In this document: positions 55,850 through 64,000 of the stretch, one piece after another
Numbering within the stretch: position 1 is the stretch's first letter
How the letters are laid out: each line of letters starts with the position of its first letter
DNA from: Phytophthora colocasiae
Taxonomy: Eukaryota > Oomycota > Peronosporomycetes > Peronosporales > Peronosporaceae
Direction of reading: 5' to 3'
NCBI GenBank assembly: GCA_018806915.1
Contig: JAGKQI010000075.1
Location: 186,001 to 250,000, forward strand
DNA length: 64,000 nucleotides
Notes under the pieces: model-generated
Told to the model about the DNA's origin: nothing
What the model saw: the letters and a program-made list of their open reading frames with translations, nothing else
Databases searched by the model: none
Translations under genes and position numbers: made by a program

Positions 55850-57319
55850 ATGGCACGCATTAGGGTGACTGGGATCACACGTGAGGAAGCGCTCCGGGGC
55901 ACGCCGGCTCCTGGTACGAAAACCCAGAAGAAGAGGAAGCCCCGGACTGCTTCCAAGATTAGGGCACTCAAGCGGGCACGCAAGGCCGCGAGATGCACGC
56001 AGTCAACAGCAGGAGACGCATCACACCACGGGGATCATGTTCGCATCGCTTCAGGGGATGGAGAGACGGCAGGAACGGTCTGCGGCACCGCGGACGAGGT
56101 GGAGCCGACCAGGGCGGAAGTGTGCAGTGCCCATGTCACTAAAACGGGGAAAAATAGTGACACCATTGCAGAACCACGTGTCTCTGCTCAGTCTGTGGAG
56201 TCAGGCTGCACAACTTGGGTATGTTTGATTTGTACGTATGTAAATACGGAGATTTCCGCCGCTTGCAAGAATTGCAAGTGCGCTCCTGCGACTTCTCGGA
56301 CGGATCTGGCCACTGCTGCAACCGACTCAGCGGATGCTGCAAACGACTCGGCGACTGCTGCAACCGACTCCGCAGCTGCTGCTACCGACTCGGTGACTGC
56401 TGCAACAGACCAAGTATCTGCTGTTCTCGACCCTAGTGTGCCTGATAACGAGGTGATCTATTATCCGATCAATAGCAAATACTATGGCCTAAGTCGTGTG
56501 ACCGTTTCCAATGGATATGCAACTACCAAGGCGAAGTGGAATGTTGCTCGCATCAACAACCGACGTGATGGAAAGTTTGTGCGTGAGTATCACGTGCTTT
56601 GGGCATTAAATGAAGTCGGAATTGGAAAGTACTACGTGGAGACTTGGGAGCCAATGGAGCAATTGCGTGAGGATAATTTTAACGATGAAATGGATCTTGT
56701 GGATCGTTGGAAAGCTTCGAAGATTGAACATTTCGAGCAATTTTGTAAGGGTGACACTTATGGAACATTTCTGCTGGGAGCTGATGAACAAAACCTGTGC
56801 ATGTTGAATGCACTGAAGCGCGCTGCTGAATTGGCTGGTCGTCCGGATATAATTACACAGCAGGACATTGATGATTTTGTTCAAGATGAGCTTAAGTTGA
56901 ACCAAGTGGATCTTACTGAGGGAGCCACCTGGAAGACAGTGCTTCGGTTTCTTCGGCGCCTTCGTGATGATGGTCGCGATTTCAGATATAATGCTCTTAC
57001 GAAGAAGAATTATTCCGTTCCCGGTCGCCGTGGAGCGCGTGTACTACAAGAACTCGATCTCGTGGATGGAATTTATCTGGTTGGCGCTTACAATCACAGC
57101 TTCGTCGGTCACTGCGTTGTGCTCACTGTTGAAGGTTCCAAGCGTACTATATACGACTCGGACGACGGCAAGCCAATCTCGTCAGCGGCTCATTGGATCA
57201 ATTTCTTCGCTTTCGTTCGTCCGTTCATCGATTTCTGCAGGTTTGCCTTACTAATAATGAACCTTCCTAGCAAATCAGTGTTTGTGCATGGCTGGGTTCA
57301 TAACCTGTTGAAAGGGTGA
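55850..57319 (+). CDS. RanBP2-type zinc finger, chromodomain and papain-like cysteine-protease protein
   Basis: 489 aa from ATG 55850 (the frame opens at GTG 55745 after a stop). Residues 20-50 are basic (KKRKPRTASKIRALKRARK, nuclear signal). A RanBP2-type finger lies at about 122-144 (W-V-C-x2-C, then N and CKNC), followed by an Ala/Thr/Asp heptad-like run (AATDSADAANDSATAATDSA). A chromodomain-like block is at about 235-290 (EYHVLWALNE, YYVETWEPMEQLREDNF). The peptidase-like domain has Cys317 (QNLCMLNALKRA), His421 (FVGHCVVLTV) and Asp436 (IYDSDD). It is homologous to the protein at 32915-33937. The last codons read through the PBS into the LTR. It may target chromatin and cleave or bind proteins there. 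Activity is unproven. Confidence 0.78.
   Translation: MARIRVTGITREEALRGTPAPGTKTQKKRKPRTASKIRALKRARKAARCTQSTAGDASHHGDHVRIASGDGETAGTVCGTADEVEPTRAEVCSAHVTKTGKNSDTIAEPRVSAQSVESGCTTWVCLICTYVNTEISAACKNCKCAPATSRTDLATAATDSADAANDSATAATDSAAAATDSVTAATDQVSAVLDPSVPDNEVIYYPINSKYYGLSRVTVSNGYATTKAKWNVARINNRRDGKFVREYHVLWALNEVGIGKYYVETWEPMEQLREDNFNDEMDLVDRWKASKIEHFEQFCKGDTYGTFLLGADEQNLCMLNALKRAAELAGRPDIITQQDIDDFVQDELKLNQVDLTEGATWKTVLRFLRRLRDDGRDFRYNALTKKNYSVPGRRGARVLQELDLVDGIYLVGAYNHSFVGHCVVLTVEGSKRTIYDSDDGKPISSAAHWINFFAFVRPFIDFCRFALLIMNLPSKSVFVHGWVHNLLKG
57290..57305 (-). promoter_or_regulatory. Primer binding site of the non-autonomous element
   Basis: On the minus strand GGTTATGAACCCAGCC follows the 5' LTR. 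Its complement GGCTGGGTTCATAACC fits the anticodon arm of initiator tRNA-Met with one mismatch. It aligns with the Copia PBS at 27922. Confidence 0.65.
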
Positions 57320-57488
57320 AGCTGGAGTAGTTGAGGGGAAAGAAGAAGAAGAAGTTATGTTTTAGAGTTTAAACGTCAACGCAGTGGTGTGGGAATGACT
57401 GGTGGCTAAGAACTACACTACTCTCTACGATTGTTATAGTGAGATCTTGATAGAGAGGTTTTACTATGAAATGATTGCAACTTTAACA
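57306..57488 (-). repeat. 5' LTR of the non-autonomous element
   Basis: 183 bp, TG...CA, directly flanked by GACGT at 57489-57493. Confidence 0.88.
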
Positions 57489-57810
57489 GACGTGTCCGAG
57501 TTGTTTGAGTCGTCTTTGTTCTTCGACTTGGACATCTTGGCCAGCGCGTAGTCTTCGTTCGCCTCGTCCTCAATCTCTTTCGGCATCAACTGCATGTTCG
57601 TTGGTGACAAACATCATCGGTATTCAAGGAGGTAAGCCCTGGCGGCCAGTAGCAACACGTAGAAGAAGAGCAGGAAGATGGCACTAGTCCACAGCCACGC
57701 ACAACATAAAATACATCAATTTACTCGTCTTAGTATACTGTTCTGGAATCGTCATCTTACGTAGTAAGACGATAACAACTCGCTTGGCATGAGTATGTGT
57801 GAACAAGTTA

Positions 57811-58734
57811 TCAAATAATTGTTTCTTTAGATGAAGAAGTTGCACGAGTATGGGACCTGTCGAGCTCTGACGTACTAGTAGACAATGACGATGGATTATC
57901 AATCAGCAACTGCAGCAAGCGAACGGCGTCGGTAAACACAAGCGAAACTCCACTCAGCATCAGTCTCACCACCAGTGCACACACGACTACTCGCTTCTCC
58001 TTATTTTCACTCTCCACCTTCGTATCCGGTGCGCCGAAACAAACCAACGATGCCACTCGTGCCCCTACTAAGGTAAAATTATCCAGTGATACCCCACTTG
58101 CAACATCATCAGATTGCTCCAATGCAACCTGCAAAAGACTCCGCAACACCGCAGACCTCACAACCTGCTTGGCCTGGTCTTTTGTAGTAACCAGCTTCTC
58201 CAATGGCTCAGCAAGGTCTTTGCGAAGAGAAGAGTTCCGCAACGTCACGTACATCTGCTTGATCAATTCCAGGGGCGTCTCATCTTGCTCCTCGCTCGTC
58301 AGCTTCACGTCCAGTAGATTAGCAGTAACAGAGTCTTCTGCTCTCTGTCTGTTGTTCAGCTGCACCACACATTGCGCCATCGCATGAAGTACATCGCTTG
58401 TCTCGAAGCGATCCATCAGCATTAGACTCAAAACCACCCGTAAATCTTGCTCCGATGCAGTTAAGTCCACAGCATCGACGCGTAGTAAACCAGTGAGAAA
58501 TTGCCACTTGGCAGCGTGTAGCTCAGATGCGTCGTCGTTGTCTACAGCTTGAAATCGACCAGAAACGAGAAAACTTGTCAATTGATTGAGCAGCTCCACG
58601 TCGGTAGCAGAAAGCGCTTTCAGGCATAAATCAGTGAGAAGTTTTAGATGCTCAATGCGCACAAGGTCATCACTTGGAGTGACATTGGTGATGCTTGCCA
58701 CGAGCTCCGCAATAGAGAGCGTAGAAGTCTGCAT
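57811..58734 (-). pseudogene. Helical-repeat protein gene, 3' end replaced by the inverted-repeat arm
   Basis: ATG at 58732-58734 (MQTSTLSIAELVASITNVTP) opens a 307-residue, mostly helical, Leu-rich frame that could be an ARM/HEAT-like solenoid (ELLNQLTSFLVSGRF, DVLHAMAQCVVQLNN). Native sequence ends at about 57888. The last 26 or so residues (STSTSELDRSHTRATSSSKE) come from the duplicated arm, so the original C-terminus is lost. It follows PI31 on the same strand with 126 bp between. A proteasome-related role (PSMD5-like) came to mind from the neighbour but is not supported by motifs. Confidence 0.55.
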
Positions 58735-58859
58735 TGTTATTTTAAAAAAAATAGATGCAAGTAAAAAAAATTAACAATCAGGTATTTACGGAAATAACCA
58801 TAGATTTTTCACGTTGAAGTGAACAGCTTTGCTGAGACTTGTATTCCCTTACATTTTGC

Positions 58860-60019
58860 TTAGAAGAACGAGTGGTTCGAACCAAAAGGCTGCGAGAATC
58901 CACCTCCACCGCTGCCACCTCCATACCCACCGAAGGGATCCATGTCGTCGTCGCGAGGCATGCGCAGGTGGTCGGGTCCGGGACCTCCAAATGGCATTCT
59001 CGGAGCTGGACCACGAGATGGGGGACGGAAGCCACCGCTGGGTCCAAGTGGGTCAATAGATGGCCCGAATGGGTCGATGCGAGCGCCAGGTACTGGTCCA
59101 ATTGAAGGATCGCCGCGGTGGCTGAACAGGGGATGATCGGGACCGACCAACGTACTCGGGTCACCACCACCGATAGCTGGTGGAAATGCATCACCTCCTC
59201 CCACCTATTACCAAAACACAAGATTAGAGCTATAAGGAGGTGCTTCACTCTAAATAGGTAGCTTACCGGAGGAATTTGAGCAGGAGAAGGAGCACCGTAG
59301 CCCTGATCATCATGATCAGGCGGTGGTACGAAGCCTGGGCTGCTTGCTACCAGGGTTATCTTCTTCCTTGCAGGTCGAATACTTTCAGCAAACGAAGTGA
59401 TTTTTTCACGCAAACTCTTCAGGTTTTGAAGCAAACCTGCTGCTTGAACTGAACCTGTAGATTCAGCCAAGAACACGAACGTGCCTACACTTTACAAACA
59501 GTTAACTACTGATAGTTTCATCACTTGTCAAGACGTGATAAAGCGATACCTTAATTCAATCGAGTGCGTGTGGTCCTTGTCGTCCGAGATGTACACTTCA
59601 AACTTGCCGCCAACAAACAAACCCTGCATCAGCATCAAGATCATCAGCTACTAAGTTATACATAATCCCCACTGCAGACACATTACCTGGAGAGAGAATT
59701 TGATAGAGTCATCGTTCGGGTGGACATATGTAGCATTGAACAGTCCGTTACTTCTGTTGGCGTCCCAATTGTCGGGCAAAACGAACTCCGAGCTCGTACC
59801 AGTCGCCACCTTGAAGCCTGCACAGCATCACTTATCAGAATCGAACCACTTTTGGATCATTTAAATCCCTCCGGTACCAGCTTCAAGCAACAGCGCATGG
59901 ATTGCCAAGAAGAGAGCGTCTCGTGGCTCCTGCACTGTCACCGACTTCTCTCTCAGTTTGGCTGCAACTGCATCGCTCTTATCACTCTCATTCTGCGCCA
60001 CGTTGGCGGTTGAGTCTTT
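58860..60019 (-). CDS. PSMF1: Proteasome inhibitor PI31 (PSMF1) homologue, five exons visible
   Basis: Exons are 59878-60019, 59687-59817, 59550-59623, 59267-59489 and 58860-59204, joined in phase, about 304 aa. The N-terminal half is the alpha-beta FP domain (DALFLAIHALLLEAGFKV, NATYVHPNDDSIKFSLQ). The C-terminal half is the Pro/Gly-rich PI31 tail (STLVGPDHPLF, PGARIDPFGPS, MDPFGGYGGG), which binds the 20S core; PI31 regulates or transports proteasomes. No ATG precedes the first visible exon, which begins after a CAG acceptor at 60020-60022. Repeat A starts only 30 bp upstream (60049), so the first exon is either short and hidden or was displaced by the repeat. Confidence 0.85.
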
Positions 60020-60048
60020 CTGATATCTTCAACATATTTCACAATATG

Positions 60049-60187
60049 TGGATCGATCGAGGATGCAGGCGAAGTTGGTAGGATCGAAGAAGTTCCTAAT
60101 CTCTATCGTTTTAGAGTATACTTAACTCAAGATATTTGGTCCAGTGGTAACCTACGGTTTGAGTATATCAAAACAAATACGACTCGT
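60049..60187 (-). repeat. Repeat A, copy 2 (inverted)
   Basis: Reverse complement of 48364-48511 with few changes. It forms an inverted pair with the partial copy 3. Confidence 0.75.
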
Positions 60188-60380
60188 TATTAGCGTTAGC
60201 CTCAGGAATAAATTCAAGCCCACAGCCTCCAGTTCTTTTATAGTTAGACATCTAATGAAAATCTCTCTGAGGGAATGAACTCTATATATGCTTGTAAGAC
60301 TAGCAGATACTTCTCTACGACAGTGTACATATTGACATATCAGTAAATGCGCCCTTAGTGAGTGCTCACTCTAAAATATA

Positions 60381-60460
60381 CCACTGGACCAAATATCTTG
60401 AGTTAAGTATACTCTAAAACGATAAGATAGAGATTAGGAAAAATACTTCTTCGATCCTCG
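60381..60460 (+). repeat. Repeat A, copy 3 (partial)
   Basis: ccactggaccaaatatcttg to cttcgatcct, with a 5-bp insertion (aagat). The 190 bp between copies 2 and 3 are non-coding, so the pair could be the ends of a small foldback element. Confidence 0.7.
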
Positions 60461-60496
60461 GACGAAGTCGTCGTGATACCAGGCTGCTGCGGCATT

Positions 60497-60826
60497 TCAT
60501 CCAAGTCGCGCTTTCTCCTCGCTCTTCGAGAAGATATCCACAAAGTCCAGGTCCCGAGCACGGTTATTGCTCACACCAGCTCCGATCACCTCCAACATTC
60601 ACGTCGCAGGGTTCTGCTTCGGCGGGCACGGCTTCACATTCGGAACGGACTCCAGATACTTCGCCAGCTTCTGACATCTCCCACCCAATTCACTAACGAA
60701 CACTGACTGCCCGCCACGCTTCAACAGGATCAGTTGGTCGAACAGGAAGAACCCATCCGACGAAGTCTGGTGGAATGTGCATACAATGGTACGACCGCTG
60801 TCGGCCACCTTGCGCACGCCGTCCAT
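60497..60826 (-). pseudogene. PDR-type ABCG transporter NBD2 fragment
   Basis: Reads MDGVRKVADSGRTIVCTFHQ, LLKRGGQSVFVSELGG and KPCPPKQNPAT, then TGA where the family has Trp, then MLEVIGAGVSNN. The H-loop region is altered (FHQTSSD instead of IHQPSS). Minus strand, i.e. opposite to the next fragment. A nonsense codon and loss of both ends show decay. Confidence 0.8.
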
Positions 60827-60869
60827 GACTGTGTATTTTCAAGTGTGATATCTATTCGCTCAAATAGCT

Positions 60870-61205
60870 CATTGTGATAAGGTATCCCTGTTCGGTGTGG
60901 CTATCATCTGCGGTCTGTCGTTCGTGAGCGTGGATTACACTACGTACAGTGGCCCGGTTGGCGGCGTGGGTCTGGTGTTCATGTCGACCCTGGCTATGAC
61001 TAGTTTCATGGACAAGCTGCCCGTGTTCTCGACGAATTGTTCTGCATTCTACCGCGAGCGTGCTTCCCAGACGTACAACTCGCTCTGGTACATCGTGGCT
61101 ACGACTGTGGTGGAGATCCCGTACGTGTTCGGCCAGTCGCTGCTTTTCATCGTGATTTTCTACCCGATGGTGGGCTTCCAGGGCTTCGCGGCGGCGGTGC
61201 TGCAA
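60870..61205 (+). pseudogene. PDR-type ABCG transporter TMD2 fragment
   Basis: One frame gives SLFGVAIICGLSFVSVDYTT, FYRERASQTYNSLWYIV and VEIPYVFGQSLLFIVIFYP, the well-conserved start of the second membrane domain. It ends abruptly at 61205, where piggyBac sequence begins, and its left end is also abrupt. The orientation is opposite to the NBD2 fragment 44 bp away, so an inversion has occurred. Confidence 0.8.
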
Positions 61206-64000
61206 TCAGTCTTGCTTAGCAGAATCACTGAATGCATTCTCAAGTGATCTGGATGCACGCGCTTGCTGCTCTCGTTTCTTTTTTTCTGCAACAATCTGGG
61301 GTTCCTTGAGTTTGTACAATGCCGAAACTAACCGAATGTTTCCTTTAGCAGAAAACAGTTCATTCGGGAAATAGAATCTATGAAATTTCTGCCAGCACGT
61401 GAGATCAACATCAGGGCACATGTAGGCCTTCGGCTTGTCACAATAAACACCACGACATAAGCACACATTGTGCTTCCCACAGAAATCTGTCTTCTCGGTC
61501 GGCCATCGATCTTCCCAACGACAAACGACACATCCTCTGCGCAATTTTGGAAAACTTGACGCGATGCTACCGCTGTGCAATCCTTTCGGGGGCTGTAATC
61601 CGTCTTAGTAGACACGAATAGTTCTCTTGGGCTAGTGTGGTTTTCAGCGTCTTCCACGTCGTTTCTCAAACATGTAGCCTCAAACGCCATTCTACTGTCA
61701 CTAGGAGCGTCCACCCACCGTCCAGAAATTAGCTCAGATGCAAGTTCAATTACAAACTTCCTGTGGGGATCACGTTGCTTCGATACATCAAGCACGCAAC
61801 GGCGAGTGAGATAAGCATTTGATCTTGCTACATCGAGCAGCGCTAATGCCAACTTTTTGTGCCACTTTTTGTAGGAATGACCATCGGCTAGAGAGAATCG
61901 GGCACGAATTTGATCAAGCCGATCCACGCCCTGCATGAATTGGTTGTAGTTTTTCACAGAAACAGGAGCTGAGAACGATTGGGCTGTGGCTCCAACTTGG
62001 CGTTCGACGTGTCCAATGCCAGATCCATCGGCATTAGATACAATCTGAACCACATTACCGTCACACCACGAAGCGGCAACCATACCGTGTTCGGCAGAAA
62101 CCCCTTGCCGGAAATCACCACGAGACGAGTGATTCTTGTCCAGCATTGTGTGACGTGGAAAATGTTTACTTGTTCCACGTACTGTGCCGCGTCCATAAAG
62201 CCCCCGCAAACGCAATGCTTGTAGCAGTTGAACGGACGTATAATAGTTATCCGTGTTCAGTATGCGGTTTGATCCATAGATTGGCCGAGCCACCTCCAGT
62301 ACAAGACTGCGAATGGCCGAGACCTTTTCTGTAATCCATTGCTGCCGCAGCTGCATTGCCTCATCAGCCGAAACCACCCCATCGAGTCGGTCAACGATAT
62401 CACTATTGCAATGTAATCTTTAATTGATTGCCACCCATGTTGTTGCACAACACAACATGTATAATCGAAAGTGATATTTACCAGTCGGCTTCATAGGGTT
62501 GTACACGATCATGTGACGGCCGAACTTGGAACGACAGGCTATGCTGGACTCGTCCAGCGCCACGTTACGACCAATATCAATGTACCGACCGCCGGTACAT
62601 TTCAACAAATTCAGTAACGGGCGGATACGAGCTGCAGGATCGCTGTTAGCTGGAGGCGGTGCTGCAACGAAACAAAAGCATTTGCGGATTAACTTGAAGC
62701 GTCTCAATGACATGATCATCTCAAGTCCAGACGAATTTCCTTTTCCCACAATCATGTCTTCTGGTTGAATGCCCCAATAATTTGCGTACTCGCCCTTGTC
62801 ATTGATGCTCATGTAGAAAAGAATCCCAACAAACTTCAGTAGTTCGGTCAATGTTACGGCAGGCTGCAGCTTCACACCTTTCACAACTCCATAGGCATTG
62901 GTTTCGTTCACAACCTGACGCCAAAAATACAACGGGATGTAGGCAAGAAAACTTGATGAGGCTGAATGTGTGAAGAGCCGAATGCTATCCGACCTCACGC
63001 GAGTGTTTGTTGAGCCGTCACTATGGCTGTAGAGATCTGTTGGGGCTTTCAGCTCCAGTCTAGGGTCAAATTTCATACTTTTCACAGCTTCCACCTCACC
63101 TAAGCTTGCCGGTATAGGTCTTTCAAGGTCAAATTCATCCCGATTCTCCATTTCAACGAGATCCTCTATTGTAGCATCCGAAGGGAGAGACTCATTTTCT
63201 GGAACAGTGGTCAACGCATTCCAAGTCGGCTTTGCTGTAGTTCGTGTAAGAAGCCGGTAGTTTTCAATGCCACGTTGAACAACGCCAATTTCGACCGAGT
63301 GAACTTGATTCTGAAACAAGCTGTCCAGCCATCGAATTTCATACAGAACAGTCTTCTTTTTCGCGGTTCGCCTACAAACACGGCCAACTAAATACGAATT
63401 GCCCACTTGGGTTAAGACTGGCTTCAATATCTTCGTTACCATCCACTGTTCTTTGGTAGGCGTAAAAGCAACCAAACTGTCCACATACAACTCCGAAGTG
63501 ACCTCTGCTTGATTTGAGTGTTCGCTGTCCCCAATGATTTGTCCCGCTTCCGGAGCAACAATATCATCTCTTTCTCCACACGCTACACCACATTGAACTC
63601 TTCCATGCCCAGCCATCCCTGCCCCTTCAAGTATACGATCACCGGGTTCTTCACCACATTCTGAAACCACTTCTACTTGATCATCAAGCTCAAATTCTTC
63701 TTCTCCGCCTGTATGAACATCGTGTAATTCTTCACGACCAGAACCATTTTGATCATCACCAGAATTGATTTGGGCTGCCCTAAATTCAACACCACCGTCT
63801 TCTTCTCCCACATCGCCATCATGGCGGCCGACTAGAATAGGCTTACGTGTGCCACTGCATAATGCTTCGATGTGGCGGGATTCCACTTCATGGTCATTTT
63901 GGAAATTATCTTCTCCAACATCTTCCACGTAATCAACCTCTGCTTGCACGGCTTCGCCTTGGTCTTCTTCATGACGACGGGTATGAACACCTCGACCTCC
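61206..64000 (-). pseudogene. PiggyBac transposase, degenerate, 5' end outside the window
   Basis: Minus-strand piggyBac (PGBD-type) transposase, open at the right edge. The N-terminus is acidic. The DDD catalytic core is visible: VALDESSIACRSKFGRHMI, NTDNYYTSVQLLQAL and QGVDRLDQIRARFS. The C-terminal cysteine-rich zinc domain (CVVCRWEDRW, KHNVCLCRGVYC) lies in another frame. An in-frame TAA at 62420-62422 and a one-base shift near 61570 break it. The sequence meets an ABCG fragment at 61205 without a visible terminal repeat or TTAA, so that end was lost or rearranged. Confidence 0.85.

Larger units (their letters stand above)
55481..57488 (-). mobile_element. Non-autonomous LTR retrotransposon carrying a chromo/cysteine-protease gene
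   Basis: LTRs at 55481-55670 and 57306-57488 run TG...CA, and the target duplication GACGT is exact (55476-55480 and 57489-57493). Orientation is minus: the PBS GGTTATGAACCCAGCC lies at 57305-57290 and the PPT CAGGGAGGC at 55679-55671. The 1.6-kb interior lacks gag and pol and holds one gene on the plus strand, i.e. antisense to the element. PBS type, PPT, pyrimidine-rich LTR ends and the antisense gene are all shared with the Copia element at 27.6-34.9 kb, so that family probably mobilises it. The LTRs differ by several substitutions and three small indels, so it is older than the Copia insertion. Confidence 0.85.
54141..57887 (-). repeat. Right arm of the inverted duplication (interrupted by an LTR element)
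   Basis: 54141-55480 is the reverse complement of 48911-50250, and 57494-57887 is the reverse complement of 48512-48910 with small differences. Between them lies the LTR element 55481-57488 with a GACGT target duplication. The outer end cuts into the minus-strand gene at 57888-58734. Confidence 0.9.

Noticed and set aside
61200..61260. Terminal repeat and TTAA of the piggyBac element at the ABCG junction
   Set aside because: Looked for and not found; the junction follows the transposase stop directly.

Overview
The window looks like nuclear DNA of an oomycete, most likely Phytophthora or a close Peronosporales relative. The evidence is short (about 53-90 nt) GT-AG introns in otherwise compact genes, typical oomycete families (START-FYVE, ACT-TKL kinase, bZIP with an N-terminal Cys/His motif, PX-ankyrin, PDR-type ABCG), and a dense mixture of Crypton, Copia, MULE, piggyBac and hAT-like debris. 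No rRNA, tRNA, CRISPR array or bacterial operon was seen. Species is inference only.

Layout. 1-8.8 kb is a gene-dense host block: the C-terminus of the APC/C subunit CDC23, an LRR protein, a small two-exon gene and a 1739-aa NACHT-like/coiled-coil protein with two short 3' introns. 9.0-12.0 kb holds a TTAA-flanked piggyBac-type MITE and a frameshifted Crypton with a GCR1_C-like tail. 13-17.2 kb carries a PX-ankyrin protein and a START-FYVE protein. 17.2-21.8 kb is repeat-rich, with a TA-flanked MITE, a five-exon 185-aa membrane-anchored unknown and a hAT-like element holding a glucose-6-phosphate isomerase scrap. 21.8-25.8 kb has an ACT-TKL kinase and a bZIP factor.

26.6-38.3 kb is the most interesting block. 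A Ser/Arg-rich coiled-coil gene was split by a 7.3-kb Copia element. The two halves still join in phase. A divergent intact neighbour with three C2HC-like zinc fingers shares its C-terminal module. The Copia element has near-identical LTRs, a half-tRNA-iMet-type primer site that overlaps the gag start codon, one frameshift in pol and, antisense between pol and the polypurine tract, a gene for a chromodomain plus papain-like cysteine-protease protein.

38.7-48 kb has a multi-pass membrane protein, a transposase HTH remnant, a five-exon MULE transposase followed by a frameshifted Ulp1-like protease domain, and a five-exon unknown gene with a PHD-like remnant behind it. 48.5-57.9 kb is a 1.74-kb inverted duplication around a 3.9-kb spacer with a DOT1-like methyltransferase and an EF-hand membrane-protein remnant. 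Its right arm was later hit by a second, gag-pol-less LTR element with a 5-bp target duplication; this also carries an antisense chromo/cysteine-protease gene. 57.9-60 kb has a truncated helical protein gene and the proteasome regulator PI31. 60.5-64 kb holds ABCG fragments in both orientations and a broken piggyBac transposase running off the window.

The main candidate for something undescribed is the pair of LTR retroelements that share PBS type, PPT and an antisense chromo-protease gene.
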